Assembly: GCA_019454225.1 (NCBI GenBank) | Contig: CP075370.1 | Coordinates: 62,001 to 126,000 of the forward strand | DNA: 64,000 nt | Direction: 5' to 3' | DNA from: Paracoccaceae bacterium | Lineage (GTDB): Bacteria > Pseudomonadota > Alphaproteobacteria > Rhodobacterales > Rhodobacteraceae | Shown here: one piece after another, positions 50,069 to 58,811 of the stretch | Layout: the number at the start of each line of letters is the position of its first letter | Numbering within the stretch: position 1 is the stretch's first letter | Position numbers and translations under genes: made by a program | The notes under the pieces: model-generated | Told to the model about the DNA's origin: nothing | The model's database searches: none | Seen by the model: the letters and a program-made list of their open reading frames with translations, nothing else

Positions 50069-51921
50069 TCGGCCGCCGCCTCCACGGCATCGTCGGTGCC
50101 GATGAAGCCGCCCGACTGGCGGTTCCAGTAGCGAGCATAGAGCCCGCCACGGCGCAGCAGTTCCTCGTGGCTGCCTTCCTCGACGATGCGGCCGTCATCC
50201 ATCACCACGATCCGGTCCATGGCCGCGATGGTGGACAGGCGATGCGCGATGGCCAGCACCGTCTTGCCCTCCATAACCTTCGACAGGCTTTCCTGGATCG
50301 CGGCCTCCACCTCGCTGTCGAGGGCGCTAGTCGCCTCGTCGAGAACGAGGATGGGCGCGTCCTTGAGGATCGTCCGCGCCAGGGCGATCCGCTGGCGCTG
50401 CCCGCCCGACAGCTTGACCCCGCGTTCGCCCAGGAATGCCTCGTAGCCCCGGCGACCCTGGTGATCGAGCATGCCCTCGATGAATCCATGGGCCTCGGCC
50501 GCCCGCGCGGCCTCCAGCAGTTCATCCTGCGTCGCATCGGGGCGGCCATAGAGGATGTTGTCGCGGGCCGACCGGTTGAACATGGCCGTGTCCTGCGTGA
50601 CCATGCCGATGTTGCGCCGCAGGCTTTCCTGGGTCACCCCGCGCACGTCCTGCCCGTCGATGAGCACGCGGCCGGTTTCGGTGTCATAGAGCCGCAGCAG
50701 CAATGCCACGAGCGTCGATTTGCCCGCGCCCGAGGCACCGACGATGCCGATCTTCTCGCCCGGGCGGACGGTCAGCGTGAGGTCGCGCACACCGCCACGG
50801 CGGCGGCCGTAGGCAAAGTTCACGCCCTCGAACCTGACCTCGCCCTGCACCCGGGTCAGTTCCCGCGCATCCGGCCCATCGGCCAGCGCGTGCGGCGCCG
50901 ACAGGGTGCGCATGCCGTCCTCGACCTCGCCCACCGAGGTATAGATCGACATCAGCGTGAAGCTGACCCAGCCCGACATCTGCGCGATCCGCATCGAGAT
51001 CGCACCGGCCGCCGCGATGGACCCGGCAGTGGCTGCGCCCTGCTGCCACAGGATCACCGTGCCGCCGATCAGCATCACCGGCAGAACCCCCGCCAGCGTC
51101 ATCAGCGACAGCCGGAACCAGGTGGAAATCACGCCGAACTCCAGGCTGCGGGCGCGGAACACCTCCATCGCGCGCAGGGCCACCTTGTCCTCGAACGCCG
51201 CATGCGCGAACAGCTTCACCGTCTTGATGTTGGTGATCGTGTCCACGACCTGGCCGGTCACCATGGCGCGGGCACTGGCGCGTGCCGCCGAATTGACCCG
51301 GACCCGGGGCATGAAGAAGCGGATCAGCGCCAGATAGGCCACCAGCCATACCGCCAGCGCCACGGCCACCCGCCAGTCGATCACCAGAAGGAACACCACC
51401 GACCCGATCACCGAGGCCAGGGCGAAGAACACGGTGTTGATGACTTCGGTCGCCACGTCGGTGACGGCGCGCGCCGCCTGCATCTGCTTTTGCGCGATCC
51501 GGCCGGCAAAATCGTTGTCGAAGAAGGTCACCGCCTGCCCCAGCGTCCAGCGATGCAGCCGCGACAGGACCAGTGGCAGGACATTCGGCCCGACGACCAC
51601 CGAGTTCGACGCCGAGGACAGGCCGAAGGCAAGCGGGCGCAGGACGAGGTAGAACAGCAGGAAACCCAGCAGAAGCGGCCAGTGCGATGCAAAGAACGCC
51701 TCGGGCCCGGCCGCCAGCGCCGCGTCGATGACCCAGCCCAGGATCAGGGCCGACACCACCTCGGTCGCGCCCGCGATCCCGGACAGGAGACCCGCCAGCC
51801 ACAGCATCGGCCAGGACCCCCTGAGGCACCACCGCATGAACGGCGCCAGTTGCTGCGGCGGCGGGCCCTCGGCCGGTGCGAAGGCGTCGATCATGTCGCC
51901 GAGGCGCCGGAAGACATTCAT
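50065..51921 (-). CDS. ABC exporter half-transporter (permease fused to ATPase), second of a pair
   Basis: 618 residues. Six helices (residues about 40-320) then an ATPase: Walker A GASGAGKSTLVALLLRLYD, Q-loop, signature LSGGQRQR, Walker B ILVLDEATSALD and H-loop IAHRLST. The presence of a homologous gene directly upstream with 4 nt overlap suggests a heterodimeric exporter of lipid, peptide or drug. Both halves have an intact catalytic Glu after Walker B (DEATS), so no obvious degenerate site. The RNA methyltransferase start overlaps its stop. Confidence 0.95.
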   Translation of the reverse strand: MNVFRRLGDMIDAFAPAEGPPPQQLAPFMRWCLRGSWPMLWLAGLLSGIAGATEVVSALILGWVIDAALAAGPEAFFASHWPLLLGFLLFYLVLRPLAFGLSSASNSVVVGPNVLPLVLSRLHRWTLGQAVTFFDNDFAGRIAQKQMQAARAVTDVATEVINTVFFALASVIGSVVFLLVIDWRVAVALAVWLVAYLALIRFFMPRVRVNSAARASARAMVTGQVVDTITNIKTVKLFAHAAFEDKVALRAMEVFRARSLEFGVISTWFRLSLMTLAGVLPVMLIGGTVILWQQGAATAGSIAAAGAISMRIAQMSGWVSFTLMSIYTSVGEVEDGMRTLSAPHALADGPDARELTRVQGEVRFEGVNFAYGRRRGGVRDLTLTVRPGEKIGIVGASGAGKSTLVALLLRLYDTETGRVLIDGQDVRGVTQESLRRNIGMVTQDTAMFNRSARDNILYGRPDATQDELLEAARAAEAHGFIEGMLDHQGRRGYEAFLGERGVKLSGGQRQRIALARTILKDAPILVLDEATSALDSEVEAAIQESLSKVMEGKTVLAIAHRLSTIAAMDRIVVMDDGRIVEEGSHEELLRRGGLYARYWNRQSGGFIGTDDAVEAAAE

Positions 51922-53762
51922 TCCGCCGCCTCGTCGATGCCGATGAACCCGCCGGACTGCCGCGCCCAGAAACGGGCATACAGGCCCTCCTTGGCGATCA
52001 GCGCGTGATGGGTGCCCTGCTCGGCCACGGCGCCGTCGTCCAGCACCACGATCCGGTCCATCGCCGCGATGGTGGACAGGCGGTGCGCGATGGCGATGAC
52101 GGTCTTGCCCTGCATCACGCCGTAAAGCGTGTCCTGGATCGCCGCCTCGACCTCGCTGTCGAGCGCCGAAGTCGCCTCGTCCAGAATCAGGATGGGCGCG
52201 TCCTTGAGGATCACGCGCGCCAGCCCGATCCGCTGCCGCTGCCCGCCCGAGAGCTTGACGCCCCGCTCGCCCACATGCGCGTCATAGCCGCTGCGGCCGG
52301 AGGGGTCTTCCAGCCCCAGGATGAAATCATGCGCCTCTGCCCGCTTCGCCGCCTCGATCATCTGCGCCTCGGTGGCATCCGGACGTCCGTAAAGGATGTT
52401 GTCGCGCACCGACCGGTGCAGCAGCGAAGAATCCTGCTGCACCATGCCGATGGCATGGCGCAGCGAATCCTGCGTCACATCGCGCACGTCCTGGCCGTCG
52501 ATCAGGATGCGCCCGCCTTCGGCATCGGTCAGCCGCAGGATCAGCCGCACCAGGGTTGATTTCCCCGCGCCGGACCGGCCCACGACGCCGATCTTCTCGC
52601 CCGGGGCCACGGTCAGCGTGACGTCGCGCAGCCCGCCCGAACCGCGCCCGTAGTGATGGCTGACACCCTGCACCTCGATCCGGCCCTCGGTCAGGGCAAG
52701 GGGCTTCGCGCCGGGCCGGTCGACCAGCGTGACCGGCTGCGTGATGGTTTCCATCCCCTCGGCCACGACGCCGAGCGCCTGGACCAGCGAGGACGTCGCC
52801 CACATGATCCAATAGGTCATGTTGTTCAGCCGCAGCACCAGGGCGGTGGTGGCCGCCACGGTGCCGACACTGGCCGCACCCTGATACCACAGGGCGATGG
52901 CCCATCCGGTCACCGCGACGATCAGCACGCCGTTCAGGCAGGTCAGCGCCAAGTCCATCCGCGTGATGATCCGCATCTCGTACTGGAACTTGGAACGTGC
53001 GGTCTCGATCGCCTCGCGCGCGTAGGACAGTTCGCGGTCGTGATGCGCGAACAGCTTCACCGAATGGATGTTGGTGTAGGCATCGACCACGCGCCCGGTG
53101 ACCGCCGAGCGCGCATCCGAACTTGCCTTGGACGCCGGGCCGGCGTGACGGATCGTCCAGCGGACGAGCGCGATGTAGAGGCCGAACCAGACCACCAGCG
53201 GCAGCATCAGCCGGGGGTCGGCATCGCCCAGCATGATGCCCGCGCCGATCACGGTGACGATGCCGAAGGCGACCGCGTCGAAGGTCTGGAACACCGCGTC
53301 GCCGGCCGCCGGGGGGGTCTGCATGATGCGGTTGGCGATGCGGCCCGCAAAATCGCTTTCGAACCAGCCGACCGGCTGGCGCAGCACGTGGTTGTGCGCG
53401 CGCCAGCGAATCATCGTGCCGAAGTTGGGCAGGATGGTGTTGTGCAGCAAGGCCACATCGGCGCCTGCCAGGATCGGCCGCAGGATCAGGATCGCGGCGG
53501 CGACCAGCAGCACCTCGGTTCCGTATTCGGCCCAGACCTGTGCCGGCTCGCCAGCCGCCAGCACGTCGACCAGCCGCCCCACATACCAGATCAGCGCCAC
53601 GTCGCCCGCCGCCACGACAACCGACAGCAGCCCCGTGACCGCAAAGACCTTGCGGAACGGGATCACGTAGTCCTTGAGGAACGGCCAGAGCCGCCGGGGT
53701 GGCGTGTCGGTGGCCGGCCAGGGTTGGTAGGGGTCCACCAGCCCTTCGAAAAAGCGGAACAT
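51918..53762 (-). CDS. ABC exporter half-transporter (permease fused to ATPase), first of a pair
   Basis: 614 residues, same layout: MFRFFEGLVDPYQPWPATDTPPRRLWPFLKDYV, six helices, then GRSGAGKSTLVRLILRLTD, LSGGQRQR, ILILDEATSALD and IAHRLST. The N-terminal 30 residues with a Pro-rich linker are typical of MsbA-like exporters. The start at 53762 is chosen because the longer frame is Arg-rich and unlike the family. It is 62 bp after the CCA enzyme stop; one transcript is likely. Confidence 0.95.
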   Translation of the reverse strand: MFRFFEGLVDPYQPWPATDTPPRRLWPFLKDYVIPFRKVFAVTGLLSVVVAAGDVALIWYVGRLVDVLAAGEPAQVWAEYGTEVLLVAAAILILRPILAGADVALLHNTILPNFGTMIRWRAHNHVLRQPVGWFESDFAGRIANRIMQTPPAAGDAVFQTFDAVAFGIVTVIGAGIMLGDADPRLMLPLVVWFGLYIALVRWTIRHAGPASKASSDARSAVTGRVVDAYTNIHSVKLFAHHDRELSYAREAIETARSKFQYEMRIITRMDLALTCLNGVLIVAVTGWAIALWYQGAASVGTVAATTALVLRLNNMTYWIMWATSSLVQALGVVAEGMETITQPVTLVDRPGAKPLALTEGRIEVQGVSHHYGRGSGGLRDVTLTVAPGEKIGVVGRSGAGKSTLVRLILRLTDAEGGRILIDGQDVRDVTQDSLRHAIGMVQQDSSLLHRSVRDNILYGRPDATEAQMIEAAKRAEAHDFILGLEDPSGRSGYDAHVGERGVKLSGGQRQRIGLARVILKDAPILILDEATSALDSEVEAAIQDTLYGVMQGKTVIAIAHRLSTIAAMDRIVVLDDGAVAEQGTHHALIAKEGLYARFWARQSGGFIGIDEAAE

Positions 53763-53824
53763 GGCTGCGGCTTTCCGTCCGGTTGCCTCGGGCATATAGC
53801 CCGAAGCAGGGGCGAGGGAAACCA

Positions 53825-54961
53825 TCAGGAAAGCAATTCGTCGCGCGTCAGGCGGAAATCCGAGGCGATCCAGCGATCCTCGAGCAGGCGCAGCCGGTCG
53901 CCGATGGCAGGGCCGGACAGCGCCGGCATCAGATCGGCCGCCCGCACGGGAAACCGCGCGGCGGCGCCGCGGGCGATCTCTGGCTGCCACCCGGGCGGCA
54001 GCGGCATTCCCGTCAGGGCGGCGCGCAGCAGCAGGGCGTCGGCCGCGTCACCCGCACCCAGCCGGTACCCCAGGACCGCCGCGCCCTGCCCGCCGGCCGC
54101 ACCGTCACGCAGCGCATCCAGCGCCGCAGCCTCGGCCCGGCTGAGGCGCAGCGCGGTGTCGACGCCCTCGCCACCGAGCGCCGCGAGCCGCCGCAGCCAG
54201 CGGATCGTCGCGTCGCCCTCCAGATGCACCAGCACCGGCAAGGCGCGCGCATCCGCCCCCGGCAGAACGCGCGCCAGAACCCCCGCCGCCGCCATCGCGG
54301 CGACGGCGGGCGCCGGATCGGGGGCCGACAGCAGCCTTCGCATCTCGGCCCCGAGCCTTTCGCGCGACAGCCTGTCGATGCCATCGGCAAGTGCGGCGCA
54401 GGCCGCCAGCCCGTCGGGATCAAGTCCGTCGCGCCCATACCAGGCGTGAAAGCGGAAGAACCGCAGGATGCGCAGATAGTCCTCGGCAATCCGCGCCTGC
54501 GGATCGCCGACGAAACGCACGCGGCCCGCCATCACGTCCTGCAGGCCGTGCAGGGGGTCGATCACCGCGCCGCCCGCCGTGCAGTAAAGCGCGTTCATCG
54601 TGAAGTCGCGCCGGGCGGCATCGTCGCCGATGCGGTCGGAAAAGGCGACCACCGCGCGCCGACCGTCGGTTTCGATGTCGCGGCGGAACGTCGTGACCTC
54701 ATGGGCGATGCCGCCCGAAACGACCGTCACCGTGCCATGGTCGATGCCGGTGGGCACCACGCGCAGCCCGGCGCGCTCGGCCAGCCGTGTCACCACCTCG
54801 GGACGGGCGCCGGTCGCGATATCCACGTCATGCACCGGCTGGCCCAACAGGGCATTGCGCACGCAGCCGCCCACCGCCAGCACCTGCGCACCATCTGCCG
54901 CGAGCGCGGCGAACACCGCCCGGGTTTCGGCCCGGGTCAGCCAGTCGCCGGTGACGATCAT
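53825..54961 (-). CDS. cca: CCA tRNA nucleotidyltransferase
   Basis: 378 residues; adds or repairs the 3' CCA of tRNA. VLAVGGCVRNALLG with DVDIATGARPE is the nucleotidyltransferase signature with catalytic Asp residues; RDFTMNALYCTAGG and EDYLRILRFFRFHAWYG are conserved. The C-terminal helical half is shorter and divergent. There is no HD domain seen. Its start overlaps the Nudix stop by 4 nt. The longer frame upstream to 55054 overlaps the Nudix gene and is rejected. Confidence 0.93.
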   Translation of the reverse strand: MIVTGDWLTRAETRAVFAALAADGAQVLAVGGCVRNALLGQPVHDVDIATGARPEVVTRLAERAGLRVVPTGIDHGTVTVVSGGIAHEVTTFRRDIETDGRRAVVAFSDRIGDDAARRDFTMNALYCTAGGAVIDPLHGLQDVMAGRVRFVGDPQARIAEDYLRILRFFRFHAWYGRDGLDPDGLAACAALADGIDRLSRERLGAEMRRLLSAPDPAPAVAAMAAAGVLARVLPGADARALPVLVHLEGDATIRWLRRLAALGGEGVDTALRLSRAEAAALDALRDGAAGGQGAAVLGYRLGAGDAADALLLRAALTGMPLPPGWQPEIARGAAARFPVRAADLMPALSGPAIGDRLRLLEDRWIASDFRLTRDELLS

Positions 54962-55533
54962 GGCGCCAGCCGTTCGGCAAGCCCCCGGAGTATCCGCGCG
55001 GTGGCGCCCCAGATGTAGTAGGGTCCCCATGGCACCGTGTAGTAGCGCCGCCATTCGCCCCGCCAGCGGCGGCGTTCGATGCGGAACTGCGCCGGGTCGG
55101 TGACATGGTGCAGCGGAACGGTGAAGATCTCGTCCACCTCGCCCTGTTCCGGGGTCGGGTCGAAATCGCCCCGGACATGCGCCAGGATCGGCAGCACGCT
55201 GAACCCGGTGACCGTCTCGTGCGGCGGAAGGTGACCCAGCACCTCGACCAGCCCGCGGGGCAGGCCGATCTCCTCGGCCGCCTCGCGCAGCGCGGCGTCC
55301 TCGGGCGTCTCGCCCGGCTCCAGCTTGCCCCCCGGAAAGGCGATCTGGCCCGGGTGGTGCTTCAGCGCCGAGGACCGCTTGGTCAGGATCACCCGGTCGC
55401 CCTGCACCGCCACCAGAACGGCGGCAGGCCGCAGAACCCGGCCCGGCGGCAGGATCACCCCCGGGTTCAGGTCGAAATCCGACGATGCGGACAGGGGCCG
55501 GTCAAAGGCCCGGCGCAAGCCCTCAGGCCCCAT
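54958..55533 (-). CDS. CoA pyrophosphatase (Nudix hydrolase)
   Basis: 191 residues. VILTKRSSALKHHPGQIAFPGG is the CoA-Nudix leader and GGKLEPGETPEDAALREAAEEIGL is the Nudix box, both in order. The C-terminus PYYIWGATARILRGLAERL is also typical of CoA pyrophosphatases such as NudL. It overlaps hslO by 11 nt and cca by 4 nt, so the three form one unit. Confidence 0.92.
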   Translation of the reverse strand: MGPEGLRRAFDRPLSASSDFDLNPGVILPPGRVLRPAAVLVAVQGDRVILTKRSSALKHHPGQIAFPGGKLEPGETPEDAALREAAEEIGLPRGLVEVLGHLPPHETVTGFSVLPILAHVRGDFDPTPEQGEVDEIFTVPLHHVTDPAQFRIERRRWRGEWRRYYTVPWGPYYIWGATARILRGLAERLAP

Positions 55534-56521
55534 CCCCCACCGCCTTCTTGGCCTCGAAGCCCAGCGTCTCGGGGTCCATGTCGTAATGCGCGCCGCAGAA
55601 CTGGCAATCGGCGGTAACGCGGCCCTCGGGCGTGGTCATGTGGCGGATGTCCTTGGCCGAGTAGATCGACAGCGACTGCCGCACCCGGTCTTCCGAGCAG
55701 GAACACCCGAAACGGATGGGCTGCGCATCGAAGACGCGCGGCTCCTCCTCGTGGAACAGCCGGACCAGCAGTTCGGTGGGCGCGACCGACGGCCCGACCA
55801 GTTCGATCTCCTCGGCGGTATCGAGAAGCATGTTGGCGCGCGACCAGTCCTCGCCCGCGTCCCCGGACAGGATATCGGCATGGTGCAGCAGCCCGCCCTC
55901 GCCCGATCCCGCCTCGGCGGCGACGCCGCCGACCCGGGGCATCGACTGCAACATCACGCCGCCCGCACGCCACTGCGCCACCTGGCCCGGCAGCGTGCTT
56001 CTGCCGAAGGACAGCGCAAAGCGCGTCGGCAGCTGTTCGGACTGCGCGAAATAGGTCTCGGCGCAGGCGGAAAGCGACCCGCCCGCGATCGGTGTGATGC
56101 CCTGGTAGGGCGCCATGCCCTCACCCTGGTCGATCAGGATGGCGAAGTAGCCTTCGCCGATCTGGCTGAACGGATCGGCCGCCGGGTCAAGGCGTGCGGG
56201 ATCGAAGCTGGCATAGGCACGAATGCGCGCGGGGGCACCGTCGGCATCGGGACCGTAGTAGTCGGTCGCGATGATGCGCGCCGGACCGTTGCCGCGCACC
56301 TGCAGCGACAGCTTCCACCGCAGTTTGATCGACTGGCCGATGAGCGCGGTCAGAAGCGCCGCTTCCGCGACCAGCGCCTCGATCTGTGGCGGATAGCGGT
56401 GCTGGCGCAGCACATCCTCCAGCGTTCCGTCAAGCCGCGCCACGCGGCCGCGGATGTCGGACCGGTCAAGCTGGAAGGGCAGGACGGTATCGTCCCATGC
56501 AATCTGAGAACCAAGAGTCAT
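55523..56521 (-). CDS. hslO: Redox-regulated chaperone Hsp33
   Basis: 332 residues. It acts as a holdase when oxidised. The zinc-binding Cys quartet is seen as CSCS (IRFGCSCSEDRV) and CQFC (TADCQFCGAHY). The core domain has the conserved RIRAYASFD and GYFAILIDQGEGMAPYQG. ATG 56521 starts the family sequence MTLGSQIAWDDTVLPFQL; no clear ribosome-binding site precedes it. The upstream frame extends much further but is Arg/Cys-rich noise. A strong hairpin is in its 5' leader. Confidence 0.93.
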   Translation of the reverse strand: MTLGSQIAWDDTVLPFQLDRSDIRGRVARLDGTLEDVLRQHRYPPQIEALVAEAALLTALIGQSIKLRWKLSLQVRGNGPARIIATDYYGPDADGAPARIRAYASFDPARLDPAADPFSQIGEGYFAILIDQGEGMAPYQGITPIAGGSLSACAETYFAQSEQLPTRFALSFGRSTLPGQVAQWRAGGVMLQSMPRVGGVAAEAGSGEGGLLHHADILSGDAGEDWSRANMLLDTAEEIELVGPSVAPTELLVRLFHEEEPRVFDAQPIRFGCSCSEDRVRQSLSIYSAKDIRHMTTPEGRVTADCQFCGAHYDMDPETLGFEAKKAVGDGA

Positions 56522-56557
56522 GCGGGGTGTCCCGAAGCCAGTGTGTTGGGGGGTTTT

Positions 56558-56576
56558 CCCGGAGGCTGCCTCCGGG
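56558..56576 (-). promoter_or_regulatory. Hairpin in the hslO 5' leader
   Basis: CCCGGAGG (56558-56565) and CCTCCGGG (56569-56576) form a perfect 8 bp stem with a 3 nt loop, 37 bp before the hslO ATG. On the minus strand it is followed by AAAAC, not U, so it is not an ordinary terminator there. It may be an operator dyad or an RNA leader element of either divergent gene. Confidence 0.4.
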
Positions 56577-56619
56577 CATACCGCGTTCATATAGGTACGG
56601 CAACCACGGGACCAAGGGC

Positions 56620-57060
56620 ATGATCCGACGTTACGGCGAGGCAGTCCGGGCCACGCGACACTATCGCAGGCGCCCTGGTGTCTACGCGATCCTGCTGCGC
56701 GGTGACAGCATACTGGCGACCCACCAGGCGGAACCGCAGCCGGAGTTCCAGCTTCCCGGCGGCGGAATCGACGCCGGCGAACAGCCCGTCGCCGCACTGC
56801 ACCGCGAGGTCTACGAGGAAACCGGGTGGCACATTGGCGGCCTGCGCCGTCTGGGCGCCTTCCGGCGGTTCACCTACATGCCGGAGTATGACCTGTGGGC
56901 CGAAAAGGTCTGCACCGTCTATCTGGCCCGCCCGCTGCGCCGCGTCGGACCACCGACCGAGGCCGGGCACACGGCGGTCTGGCTGCCGGTCGCCGAGGCG
57001 CTGACGCTGCTGGGCAACCCGGGCGACCGGGCGATGCTGGCGCGTGCCGCGGGCGGCTGA
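56620..57060 (+). CDS. Nudix hydrolase
   Basis: 146 residues. RPGVYAILLRGDSILATHQ leads into the Nudix box GGGIDAGEQPVAALHREVYEETGW (residues about 46-69), which holds the GX5EX7REUXEEXGU pattern. LRRLGAFRRFTYMPEYDLWAEKVCTVYL and LPVAEALTLL follow. The diphosphate substrate is unknown; an (di)nucleoside polyphosphate or sugar nucleotide is usual. AAGGGC lies just upstream of the ATG. It converges on the RbaY-like phosphatase with a 6 bp gap. Confidence 0.88.
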   Translation: MIRRYGEAVRATRHYRRRPGVYAILLRGDSILATHQAEPQPEFQLPGGGIDAGEQPVAALHREVYEETGWHIGGLRRLGAFRRFTYMPEYDLWAEKVCTVYLARPLRRVGPPTEAGHTAVWLPVAEALTLLGNPGDRAMLARAAGG

Positions 57061-57066
57061 GGCCGG

Positions 57067-58332
57067 TCAGCCGGAGTATCGGAACAGCGCGCCCGACACA
57101 TCGTCGGGAAACTCGTCCTGACCCGCATGGCGCGACAGGGTCCAGACCAGCGCCTCGATCAGGGCATCGTCGGGCAGGGCCCGATGATCGCGCAGGAAGG
57201 CCGCCAGCCCCGCCTGTCCGAAATCCCCCTCTGGCCCCGGACATTCCGTCACCCCGTCCGACATCAGGAACAGGCGGTCACCCGGCTGCAGATACGCCTC
57301 GACCCCGGTCCATGTCGCAGCGGGGATCAGGCCGATGGGCAATCCGCCCTCGCCCAGGAACTCGACCTGACCATCGGCGCGCAGGATGGCGGGATGCGGA
57401 TGGCCCGCCTGCACCAGCCGGACGCGGCCGGTTGCAAGGTCGACCTCGGCATAGGCGAGCGTGAAATACTGGTCGACCCTGAAATCCTCGATCATCATGC
57501 GGTTGAAGCGCAGCGCGACCTCCTCGGGCGGCCAGGCAACCCGCCGGCCGTCCCGTGCCGTGGTCAGCGCGATGTTCTGTTCCGGCGATGACCCCGACAG
57601 CAGTCCCGCCAGCCGCGCGGTCATCATCGCCGAGGCGATGCCATGGCCGGACACGTCGACGGAATAGAGCGCGACCTGCCGCGCGTTGATCGGAAAGAAC
57701 CCGACCAGATCGCCCCCGACACGGCCGGACGGGCGCAGCAGCGCGGTTGCCTGCCCACGCCCGAAGTCACGCTGCCGTTCGCGCACCAGCGTGTCCTGCA
57801 GCTTGCGCGCCTCGACCAGGTCGCGGTCCAGCGAATCATAGACGGCCTGCAGTTCCGCCAGCGTCGCTCCGACCAGCCGGTTCTTTTCCAGCAGTTCGGC
57901 CTGCATGCCGATGACGCGCTCGCCGGCACGGAGCCGCGCCCGCAGCTCGCCGGGGTTCACGGGCTTCGACAGGAAATCGTCGGCGCCGCCATCCAGCCCG
58001 TCGGCAACCTCGGCCTTCTCCGATTTGGATGTCAGCAGAATGACATAGCCATATCGCCGCTGCGGCAGCGCCCGGAACGCCCGCACGAAGTCCAGCCCCG
58101 ACATGCCGGGCATCACCCAGTCGGATATCACCATGTCGAATTCCTGCGCGGCGCAGAGCGCCAGCGCCTCCTCGCCTGATGCCGCCTCGGTCACCCGATA
58201 GCCGCCGCGCATCAGCGCCACAGAAAGAACACATCGCTGCGCCTTGCTGTCATCGACAACCAGAATGTGACGCGGGGAAACAGGCGGTCGCGCCGGATCC
58301 GGCATCAAGAAGGGGGCGAACGATTGACGCAA
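57067..58332 (-). CDS. Receiver-PP2C (SpoIIE-type) phosphatase, RbaY-like
   Basis: 421 residues. Residues 20-140 are a receiver: D27/D28, phosphoacceptor D71 in VISDWVMPG, T101 and K123 (LSKP). A coiled linker follows (about 140-185). Residues 195-420 form a PP2C-type phosphatase with VALYSVDVSGHGIASAMM and FLMSDGVTECPG. The whole resembles RbaY, which controls an anti-sigma partner switch in Rhodobacter capsulatus. The start is TTG 58332, chosen for AGGAGG 5 nt upstream. An Hpt protein is encoded divergently; no STAS or anti-sigma gene is in the window. Confidence 0.9.
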   Translation of the reverse strand: MRQSFAPFLMPDPARPPVSPRHILVVDDSKAQRCVLSVALMRGGYRVTEAASGEEALALCAAQEFDMVISDWVMPGMSGLDFVRAFRALPQRRYGYVILLTSKSEKAEVADGLDGGADDFLSKPVNPGELRARLRAGERVIGMQAELLEKNRLVGATLAELQAVYDSLDRDLVEARKLQDTLVRERQRDFGRGQATALLRPSGRVGGDLVGFFPINARQVALYSVDVSGHGIASAMMTARLAGLLSGSSPEQNIALTTARDGRRVAWPPEEVALRFNRMMIEDFRVDQYFTLAYAEVDLATGRVRLVQAGHPHPAILRADGQVEFLGEGGLPIGLIPAATWTGVEAYLQPGDRLFLMSDGVTECPGPEGDFGQAGLAAFLRDHRALPDDALIEALVWTLSRHAGQDEFPDDVSGALFRYSG

Positions 58333-58489
58333 GGGAACCTCCTGTCGCGCGACAGCGTATCCCCCGCCGGGATTAAGAGAGGGTGAAGCCTAAAATGCGG
58401 CGTGAAGAACAGTCCGGGGGTTACGGGACATTAAGCCCGATGCCATGTCATGGGGTCGGGGAACGGGGCGACGGCAAGGGGTGCTGGCG

Positions 58490-58804
58490 ATGATCGATTG
58501 GTCGAGACTTGAGGAGCTGACAGCCGAAATCGGAACCGACGCGGTGACCGAGGTGGTGGCGCTGTTCCTGGATGAGGCGGACGGCGTGGCCGCCCGCCTG
58601 CCCGAGACGCTGCCCGACAGCGTCGAGGGCGAGCTGCATTTCCTCAAGGGTGCGGCGCTGAACCTGGGCTTCACCTATCTGGCGCAGTTGTGCGCGGCGG
58701 GCGAACGCAGCCCGTATACCGCCGATCTGGATGCGGTGGTGGAATGCTACCGGCAGTCGAAGGACCTGTTCCTGTCGGGCATTTCGAAACGGGCGGCGGC
58801 CTGA
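58490..58804 (+). CDS. Histidine phosphotransfer (Hpt) domain protein
   Basis: A stand-alone 104-residue Hpt domain with phosphorylatable H50 in ELHFLKGAALNLGFTYLA, in the expected four-helix context. The N-terminus WSRLEELTAEIGTDAVTEVVALFLDEA is typical. It would shuttle phosphate between a histidine kinase and a receiver such as the divergent RbaY-like protein, 157 bp away. The start at 58490 is preferred over ATG 58445. It converges on ilvA, 7 bp apart. Confidence 0.9.
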   Translation: MIDWSRLEELTAEIGTDAVTEVVALFLDEADGVAARLPETLPDSVEGELHFLKGAALNLGFTYLAQLCAAGERSPYTADLDAVVECYRQSKDLFLSGISKRAAA

Positions 58805-58811
58805 CGGCAGG

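Noticed and set aside
58370-58440. CtrA-type site (TTAC...TTAA) in the RbaY-like/Hpt divergent region
   Set aside because: TTAC and TTAA are separated by 6 rather than 7 bases and the flanks do not fit; too weak to list.
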